Positions 1 through 4,057 of a stretch of 5,572 nucleotides of DNA are shown here, in pieces. The stretch is from Labilithrix luteola (GTDB taxonomy: Bacteria > Myxococcota_A > Polyangia > Polyangiales > Polyangiaceae). Where the stretch lies: contig JAMFST010001487.1 in NCBI GenBank assembly GCA_026225435.1, positions 1 through 5,572 on the forward strand, written 5' to 3'. How positions within the stretch are numbered: position 1 is the first letter of the stretch; each line of letters begins with the position of its first letter. The notes under the pieces are model-generated. The model saw nothing but the letters and a program-made list of their open reading frames with translations, made no database searches and was not told the DNA's origin. The position numbers were made by a program, and so were the translations under genes.

Positions 1-325
1 CGTCCGCCTCGGCGTCGGTGTCTCCGGCATCGCTCGCGTCGGCGCCAGCGTCGCTGTTCGCGTCGAGAGGGAAGGCCCTCACGGCGATTCCATCCGTGGT
101 GGCGTCCTGGATCCCGCTGTCAGAGTCGACCCCGCTGTCGAAGTCGCACAGGCAGGGATAGACGGCGTCGGTGATGGGGTCCTTCGTCGCCGCGTCACCG
201 GAGGAGCCGCAACCGGTGAGCGGGAGCATGCCGGGGACGACGCTGAGCCCGAGGCCCACGCATCCGTAGGCGAGTCGCGGGATGAACCTCTTCTTGCGCT
301 TCGCCGTCGTGAGTCGAGTGGTCAT
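1..325 (-). CDS. Asp/Ala-rich predicted lipoprotein, 3' end cut off by window
   Basis: This is the first 108 codons of a minus-strand gene whose C-terminus lies beyond the left edge. An in-frame TAG nine bases upstream of ATG 325 makes that ATG the earliest possible start. The N-terminus has a strongly basic n-region (seven Lys/Arg between residues 4 and 17), a hydrophobic stretch at about 19-36, and a lipobox LTGC with the predicted lipidated Cys at residue 39, followed by Gly-Ser-Ser. A signal-peptidase II substrate anchored in the envelope is therefore likely. Gly at +2 is not the Asp retention signal of enterobacteria. After a short CLC pair (residues 58-60) the chain becomes rich in Asp, Ala, Ser and Gly (about 61-108). 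Such low-complexity linkers commonly follow lipoboxes in myxobacterial surface proteins. No functional domain is visible in the part present. No Shine-Dalgarno is visible. The gene lies downstream of the DedA-family gene on the same strand. Confidence 0.75.
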   Translation of the reverse strand, partial: MTTRLTTAKRKKRFIPRLAYGCVGLGLSVVPGMLPLTGCGSSGDAATKDPITDAVYPCLCDFDSGVDSDSGIQDATTDGIAVRAFPLDANSDAGADASDAGDTDAEAD

Positions 326-401
326 GTGCCACGGCTACGCAACTACAGTGCCGCGACATTCTCCGGCAAAGGCCGGGATTCTCTTGTGCCAGCGTGTGCC
401 A
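325..401. promoter_or_regulatory. Three TGTGCCA heptamers at 10-bp multiples, possible operator
   Basis: TGTGCCA occurs at 325-331, 385-391 and 395-401 on the plus strand (TGGCACA in the sense of the lipoprotein gene). The starts are 60 and 10 bp apart, so the copies would face the same side of the helix. The first copy overlaps the lipoprotein start codon. The REP-like palindrome lies between the first copy and the other two. The repetition is seen directly; an operator role is inference and no regulator is known. Confidence 0.25.
357..380 (-). repeat. REP-like palindrome, copy A
   Basis: On the minus strand this reads AATCCCGGCCTTTGCCGGAG followed by AATG. It has a perfect 5-bp stem (363-367 with 372-376) around a four-base loop. 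It matches copy B (2336-2362, opposite orientation) at 16 of the first 20 positions. It lies between the DedA-family gene and the left-edge lipoprotein gene. It resembles the small intergenic CCCGCCTTCGCGGG-type palindromes common in many proteobacterial genomes, which often act as mRNA 3'-end stabilisers or terminators. Family membership is inferred from the pattern. Confidence 0.55.
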
Positions 402-411
402 AGGGCGACTC

Positions 412-432
412 GCTGGTCGCTCTCCGACCGGC
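412..432 (-). terminator. Hairpin just downstream of the DedA-family stop codon
   Basis: The arms at 412-419 and 425-432 (GCTGGTCG and CGACCGGC) enclose a five-base loop. In the minus-strand transcript this gives a 5-bp GGUCG/CGACC stem, one C-A mismatch and two more pairs. It starts seven bases after the stop codon of the 439-1161 gene, where a terminator or 3'-stabilising hairpin is expected. No U-tract follows, so intrinsic termination is uncertain. Confidence 0.35.
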
Positions 433-438
433 CTTCGC

Positions 439-1161
439 TCAGTCGGCGGTGCCGGCGGCACGGGCCGCCGCGTCTTCGGCGCGGTACTCCTTGAGCACGC
501 GCAAGCGCGAGCGGATGAAGAGGACCGCGACGATGACGATGACCGCCGCGATGACCGCGTCGAGGCGGTGCATCCAGTGCTTCAGCGGGTTGTCGCTGTC
601 CGGGCCGATGAGGCGGATGCCGAGCTCCTGCCCGATGTACGCGAACAGGAGGCACCACGGCAGCGAGCCGACGAAGGTGTAGACGTGGAACTTGGTGCGG
701 TTCATCCGCGCGACACCGGCCGGGAAGGCGATGAAGGTGCGGATGACCGGGAGCAGGCGGGCGACGAGCACGATGATCTCCCCGCGCTTGGCGAACCAGC
801 GGTCGGCGATGGCGAGCTCGTGCTTGCTCATGAGGACGTAGCGGCCGTAGCGCTCGATGGCCGGGCGGCCCCCCTTGGCGCCGACCCAGTAGGCGATCTC
901 GCTGCCGAGGTTGCAGCCGATCGCGCCCGCGACCGCCGCCAGGAAGATGTTGAAGACGGGCAGGGCGAGGTGGAACTGCGCCGAGAGCGCCGCGTTCACG
1001 TCCGGGTGCGCGAGCGCGCCGGCGTACGGCATGATGAGCTCGCTCGGGAGCGGGATGCACGCGCTCTCGATCGCCATCAACAGCGCGATGCCGAGGTACC
1101 CGAGCGTCCCCATGACGTAGACGCAGAACCCGCCCAGCAGCGCGAAGATAGATTTGACCAC
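439..1161 (-). CDS. DedA / SNARE-associated (VTT-domain) family membrane protein
   Basis: This is a 240-residue polytopic inner-membrane protein of the DedA family. Members are needed for envelope homeostasis and proton-motive-force maintenance, and some act as undecaprenyl-phosphate or phospholipid translocases. The sequence shows the N-terminal signature ESACIPLPSE (residues 32-41, with the conserved acidic Glu32). A long hydrophobic segment lies at about 64-95. The second signature is RLLPVIRTFIAFPAG (135-149), with the two conserved arginines R135 and R141 and the terminal Gly. A last hydrophobic helix spans about 201-217 and precedes a basic, Ala-rich cytosolic tail. The length fits the family (about 200-250). 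GTG 1161 was chosen because it leaves about 30 residues before the signature and lies just after a possible promoter. GTG 1188 and ATG 1113 (16 residues shorter) are alternatives, and none has a good Shine-Dalgarno. The gene lies downstream of the phosphatase on the same strand with an 82-base gap, so co-transcription is possible. The family is clear; the exact substrate is not. Confidence 0.92.
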   Translation of the reverse strand: MVKSIFALLGGFCVYVMGTLGYLGIALLMAIESACIPLPSELIMPYAGALAHPDVNAALSAQFHLALPVFNIFLAAVAGAIGCNLGSEIAYWVGAKGGRPAIERYGRYVLMSKHELAIADRWFAKRGEIIVLVARLLPVIRTFIAFPAGVARMNRTKFHVYTFVGSLPWCLLFAYIGQELGIRLIGPDSDNPLKHWMHRLDAVIAAVIVIVAVLFIRSRLRVLKEYRAEDAAARAAGTAD

Positions 1162-1167
1162 GCGGGC

Positions 1168-1196
1168 GGTGTACCGACCCGCGCTCACCAGGTCAA
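1168..1196 (-). promoter_or_regulatory. Possible sigma70-type promoter for the DedA-family gene
   Basis: On the minus strand TTGACC (1196-1191, five of six matches to the -35 consensus) is followed after 17 bases by TACACC (1173-1168, three of six to the -10). The predicted start of transcription falls at or next to GTG 1161, which would give a nearly leaderless message. The -10 is weak and the -35 overlaps the hairpin at 1192-1217, so this is tentative. Confidence 0.25.
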
Positions 1197-1217
1197 GCGA
1201 GCAACCGTCGCTTGGAC
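1192..1217 (-). repeat. Inverted repeat in the phosphatase-DedA gap
   Basis: CAAGCGA (1194-1200) and TCGCTTG (1208-1214) form a perfect 7-bp stem around a seven-base loop. Two more pairs follow beyond a one-base bulge at 1215. It lies about 27 bases after the phosphatase stop codon and just upstream of the DedA start, overlapping the candidate -35. It could be part of a terminator, an attenuator or a binding site. No U-tract follows. Confidence 0.35.
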
Positions 1218-1221
1218 GCGC

Positions 1222-1236
1222 CGCGAGTCGCTCGCG
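1222..1236 (-). terminator. Hairpin just downstream of the phosphatase gene
   Basis: CGCGAG (1222-1227), a TCG loop and CTCGCG (1231-1236) form a perfect 6-bp GC-rich stem that begins eight bases after the phosphatase stop codon. Together with the hairpin at 1192-1217 it fills most of the 82-base gap. There is no U-tract, so it may stabilise or attenuate the transcript rather than end it. Confidence 0.3.
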
Positions 1237-1243
1237 CGAAGAA

Positions 1244-2299
1244 CTACTCCTTCGGCTGCTTCTTCTTCTTGCTGCCGTCGGCCGCGGGGATGCTGCCGGA
1301 GCTTGCCGGGGCGTTGGTGACCGCGGGGATACCCTCGGCGGCCTCGGACGCGGTGAGGTCCGGGTGAGCGGGGGCACCGACCATGGTGGAGGCGAGGGCC
1401 GGGTCCGCAACTTCATCGCCCGTCTCGTTGGTGGTGCTGTCGCGGAGCGCGGACATCTCCTCGGTGCGGGCGTCGGTGCCGGCGAGCTCGATGCGGACGA
1501 GGACGGCGGTGACGTTGTCCTCGCCTCCGTGCTCGTTGGCGAGCTCGATGAGCCGCTGGCAGGCGAGCTTCACGTCGTCGGTGCCGCTGACGATGTCGTT
1601 GATCTCCTCGTCGGTGACCATGCCGGACAGGCCGTCGGAGCAGAGGACGTAGACGTCACCCGGCCGCGGGATGTCGTGCGACAGATCGACGACCACCTGG
1701 TCCTGCATGCCGAGCGCGCGGGTGATGACGTTCTTGGGCAGCTCGGCGCGCTGCTCCTCCGTCAGGTCCGGCATCGCCAGCAGGTAGTCGTTGATGAGCG
1801 AGTGATCGCGCGTCAGCTGGTCGATCTTGTGGTCGCGCACGCGGTAGGCGCGCGAGTCACCCACGTGACCGATGTAGATGCGGCGGCGGCGCGGGCTGAA
1901 CATGGCGCCGACCACCGTGGTGCCCATGCCGTGGTACTCGCGCGAGCGGGTGCTGCGCTCGTAGATCTGCCGGTTGGCCACGCGGATGCCGGTGAGCAGG
2001 CGGTTCTCTTCTTCCGAGAGGTTCGGATCGAAGTGGAACGGCCAGGTCACGTCATCGTTGGCGGTCTGGCGGAAGAACTCGCTGATCGTCTCCGTCGCGA
2101 GCTTGCTCGCCACGTCGCCGGCGCGATGCCCGCCCATGCCGTCGGCCACGACGTAGAGCTCGTACTCCCCGAGCACGACGTAGGAGTCTTCGTTGTGCTC
2201 TCGCTGAAGCCCCACGTCGCTCAGACCCGACGCGATGGCTCGGAGCGGCGGACCTTCAGCGACGCGCCCCCGGCCCGTCTTTTGCGTACGCTCGCCCAC
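1244..2299 (-). CDS. PP2C/PPM-family Ser/Thr protein phosphatase (Stp1/PrpC-like)
   Basis: This 351-residue soluble metal-dependent phosphatase removes phosphate from Ser/Thr on proteins, usually opposing Hanks-type kinases. The PPM motifs appear in order: REHNED (33-38, phosphate-binding Arg33 and acidic Asp38), DGMGGH (53-58, metal ligand Asp53), GMGTT (124-128), GHVGDSRAY (144-152), TRDHS (163-167), CSDGL (220-224, Asp222) and GGEDN (258-262, Asp261). All expected metal ligands are present, so it should be active. An insertion between about residues 82 and 100 sits in the variable region after the DGMGGH helix. The catalytic domain ends near residue 272. A 79-residue low-complexity tail rich in Ala, Thr, Glu and Pro follows and ends in KKKKQPKE; it is not part of the usual 240-260-residue domain. 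No membrane segment is present. The start is GTG 2299, and no other start codon lies before motif 1. No Shine-Dalgarno is visible. No kinase gene is in the window. It lies 67 bases downstream of frr on the same strand. Confidence 0.95.
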   Translation of the reverse strand: MGERTQKTGRGRVAEGPPLRAIASGLSDVGLQREHNEDSYVVLGEYELYVVADGMGGHRAGDVASKLATETISEFFRQTANDDVTWPFHFDPNLSEEENRLLTGIRVANRQIYERSTRSREYHGMGTTVVGAMFSPRRRRIYIGHVGDSRAYRVRDHKIDQLTRDHSLINDYLLAMPDLTEEQRAELPKNVITRALGMQDQVVVDLSHDIPRPGDVYVLCSDGLSGMVTDEEINDIVSGTDDVKLACQRLIELANEHGGEDNVTAVLVRIELAGTDARTEEMSALRDSTTNETGDEVADPALASTMVGAPAHPDLTASEAAEGIPAVTNAPASSGSIPAADGSKKKKQPKE

Positions 2300-2335
2300 G
2301 TTAGGTTATCGAGACTTTCACTCGCACTCTGTAGT

Positions 2336-2362
2336 GTCAATCCCCGCCTTCGCAGGGGTGAC
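2336..2362 (+). repeat. REP-like palindrome, copy B
   Basis: Outer arms GTCA (2336-2339) and TGAC (2359-2362) flank CCCC (2342-2345) paired with GGGG (2355-2358), then GC/GC around a CTTC loop, with A2354 bulged. It starts five bases beyond the frr stop codon and lies in front of the phosphatase gene. It probably forms the 3' end of the frr message or a stabilising hairpin. It is in the opposite orientation to copy A at 357-380. A TTGACA on the minus strand (2340-2335) overlaps its outer arm. Confidence 0.6.
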
Positions 2363-2366
2363 GACC

Positions 2367-2918
2367 TCAGACCTCGAGGATGTCCTTCTCCTTGGCGCTG
2401 ATCATGGTGTCGACGGCCTTGGTGCCGTCCTGGACAGTGTCTTCGACCTTCTTCTTCGTACGGTCGATCTCGTCGGCGCTGGCGTCGCCGTCGAGCGCGT
2501 CGAGCATGTCGATGGCGTCGTGGCGGGCCTTGCGGATGCTGACCTTGCACTCCTCGCCGTACTTGCGGCCGATCTTGACGAACTCCTTGCGGCGCTCCTC
2601 GGTCAGCGGCGGCAGGGGGATGCGGATCAAGTCGCCGTCGCTCTGCGGGTTGAGCCCGAGGTCGCTCTCGCGGAGCGCCTTCTCGACCGGCTTCATCGCC
2701 GTCTTGTCCCACGGCTTGACGGTGATGAGGCGCGCCTCGGGCACGTTGATGTGCGCCATCTGCGCGAGCGGGGTCAGCGTCCCGTAGTAGTCGACGCGGA
2801 TGCCGTCGAGCAGGTTGGGGTGCGCGCGACCGGCGCGAAGCTTGGACAGATCTCGCTTGAGGGCGTCGTGCGCTTTGCTGATCGCGACGGCAAGCTCTTT
2901 GAGGACGTCTTCTAACAT
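2367..2918 (-). CDS. frr: Ribosome recycling factor
   Basis: This 183-residue cytosolic protein works with EF-G (and then IF3) to split the post-termination ribosome from mRNA and tRNA. Typical length is about 185, and the whole protein is present. The sequence begins MLEDVLKELAVAISKAHDAL, as bacterial RRFs do. It keeps the helix-1 motif KLRAGRAHPNLLDGI (26-40) and the domain II segment VDYYGTLTPLAQMAHINVPEARL (42-64, given in part: VDYYGTLTPL). SDLGLNP (85-91), IRIPLPPLTEERRKE (98-112) and the C-terminal AKEKDILEV are also kept. The essential Arg of the helix-3 segment is kept as R132. The usual RRDAND there reads RHDAID, with His and Ile in place of Arg and Asn. ATG 2918 is chosen by family alignment; ATG 2936 would add six residues without family support. 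No clear Shine-Dalgarno is seen. In many bacteria pyrH and tsf lie directly upstream; here the upstream neighbour is a divergent secreted-protein gene, so frr has its own promoter. Confidence 0.97.
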   Translation of the reverse strand: MLEDVLKELAVAISKAHDALKRDLSKLRAGRAHPNLLDGIRVDYYGTLTPLAQMAHINVPEARLITVKPWDKTAMKPVEKALRESDLGLNPQSDGDLIRIPLPPLTEERRKEFVKIGRKYGEECKVSIRKARHDAIDMLDALDGDASADEIDRTKKKVEDTVQDGTKAVDTMISAKEKDILEV

Positions 2919-3025
2919 TGGGCCGGCGCGGACCATATTGCAGTTGGGGCGGGCGCGCGAGCCCGGTTTTGCGCTGTCGAGCTTGAGCCCGTCGTGTCTC
3001 GTGTCTTCGGGGTAAGGTGGCACCG
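2919..3025. promoter_or_regulatory. Divergent intergenic region between frr and the Cys-rich gene
   Basis: Promoters for both frr (leftward) and the secreted-protein operon (rightward) must lie in or near these 107 bases, because the genes point away from each other. No convincing -35/-10 pair was found. On the minus strand an AT-rich CAATAT (2938-2933) could be a weak -10 for frr. A short inverted repeat CGGGC/GCCCG (2950-2954, 2961-2965) followed by GTTTT is also present. Confidence 0.4.
3014..3020 (+). promoter_or_regulatory. Ribosome binding site of the Cys-rich gene
   Basis: AAGGTGG, one base from AAGGAGG, ends five bases before ATG 3026. It supports that ATG over the in-frame GTG at 3017, which lies inside the site. 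It is the only good Shine-Dalgarno in the window. Confidence 0.65.
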
Positions 3026-4057
3026 ATGCGACGCGCCGTGGCGACACTGACGGCGGCCACGCTCGTGCTGGCGGTGGCGGCCCCCCGAGCCTCGCTCGCC
3101 GGCGACCCGCCGGGCGTGAAGCCGGCGTCGGGGCGCATCGTCCCCACGCCGATCGCCGACATCGAGAAGATGTGCACCTTGCTCACCGGGTGCGCTGACC
3201 TTCCGCTGCCGGCGCCGCCCGACGTGGCGAGCTGCGTCCGCGATCTCGGCAGCTGGCTGGCGCGGCCCGACGCGGTCTCGTTCTCCCTCACCTTGCGCGA
3301 GTGCGCGCTCGGCGCGACCAGCTGCGGGCAGCTCGTGACCTGCGCGCGTCGCGGGGTGCACGCCGATGTCTGCCAGGGGCGCGGCCAGAACGGCGCGTCG
3401 GCCTTCTGCGACGTCGACGGACGCGCGGTCACCTGCGTCCACGGCGCGGTCACCCAGGTGCGCGACTGCTCGCGCGGCGGCGAGCGCTGCCAGGCATCCA
3501 GCGGAGACGCGCAGTGCTCGCTCGCCAGCGTGGCCGGCGCGACCGGCTCGCGCAGCAACGACGCCTGCGCCGACGCCACCACGACGGGCGGCGGCGCGGC
3601 TCCGGTCGCGCGGTGCTCCGCCTCGGGCACCCACCTCCTCACGTGCGACCAGGGGAAGTCGGCGTCGATCGACTGCGCCGCCTTCGGTCTGGTGTGCGCG
3701 AGCGGGGCCGACGGCGCCGGCTGCGCGCCCCCCAGCGCCACCTGCTCCGCAGGGTCCGAGCGCTGCGAGAACGGTGTCGCCGTCCGTTGCCTCCACGGGC
3801 ACGAGGTCCGCATCGATTGCGGCGCCGCGGGGCTGGTCTGCGACGGTGCCGGCGCAGCGGTCGGGGCGTGCCGGGTCCCGTCGGTCGCGGGGGGGCCGGT
3901 CGACCCGTGCCTCCACGCGCCGGCGCCGAGCTGCGGGGAAGGGGCGCAGCTCACCTACTGTGCGACCGCGGCCGGGGGGATGCGCCGCGTTTCCTGCAAA
4001 CAAGGTGGCCTCGGGCGCTGCGTGCGCGACGCCCACGGCGCCCGGTGCGCGCCGTGA
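3026..4057 (+). CDS. Secreted Cys-rich protein with four six-Cys repeats
   Basis: I do not recognise the family of this 343-residue protein. A Sec signal peptide is clear: MRR, a hydrophobic core at about 5-19, and a likely AxA-type cleavage after ASLA (residue 25). There is no lipobox, so the product should be periplasmic or secreted. The protein has 30 cysteines. Six are in the N-terminal part (50, 56, 70, 93, 100, 106). The other 24 fall into four consecutive six-Cys units: 116-164, 181-233, 240-282 and 295-341. The last five Cys of each unit are spaced C-x(7-9)-C-x(9-11)-C-x(6-7)-C-x(8-9)-C. Examples are ITS-like stretches such as RCLHGHEVRIDCGAAGLVC (254-272) and TCDQGKSASIDCAAFGLVC (206-224). 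The even number and fixed spacing suggest disulfides within each unit, making a rigid extracytoplasmic chain. It overlaps the next gene by four bases (GTGA), so the two products are probably made together. Function is unknown; a surface, adhesion or structural role is inference only. Confidence 0.85.
   Translation: MRRAVATLTAATLVLAVAAPRASLAGDPPGVKPASGRIVPTPIADIEKMCTLLTGCADLPLPAPPDVASCVRDLGSWLARPDAVSFSLTLRECALGATSCGQLVTCARRGVHADVCQGRGQNGASAFCDVDGRAVTCVHGAVTQVRDCSRGGERCQASSGDAQCSLASVAGATGSRSNDACADATTTGGGAAPVARCSASGTHLLTCDQGKSASIDCAAFGLVCASGADGAGCAPPSATCSAGSERCENGVAVRCLHGHEVRIDCGAAGLVCDGAGAAVGACRVPSVAGGPVDPCLHAPAPSCGEGAQLTYCATAAGGMRRVSCKQGGLGRCVRDAHGARCAP

Noticed and set aside
1..60. GCGTC-like repeating pattern at the left edge, considered as a tandem repeat
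   Set aside because: It is explained by Asp-Ala-Ser-rich codons of the lipoprotein linker and has no fixed repeat unit.
2335..2340. Perfect -35 hexamer TTGACA on the minus strand upstream of the phosphatase gene
   Set aside because: No acceptable -10 lies 16-18 bases downstream; the nearest, GATAAC, is 24 bases away. The hexamer overlaps the arm of the REP-like palindrome.
1154..2401. Long plus-strand frame opposite the phosphatase gene
   Set aside because: The minus-strand frame carries every PP2C motif in order. The plus-strand frame is its complement and crosses the REP-like element.
2950..2970. CGGGC/GCCCG stem followed by GTTTT, like an intrinsic terminator on the plus strand
   Set aside because: The stem is only 5 bp, the T-run is four bases, and no plus-strand gene lies upstream to be terminated. 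Chance in GC-rich DNA is more likely.
2221..3954. Long minus-strand frame crossing frr and the Cys-rich gene
   Set aside because: It runs through the clear RRF frame and two intergenic regions and has no recognisable domain. It is a GC-driven shadow.
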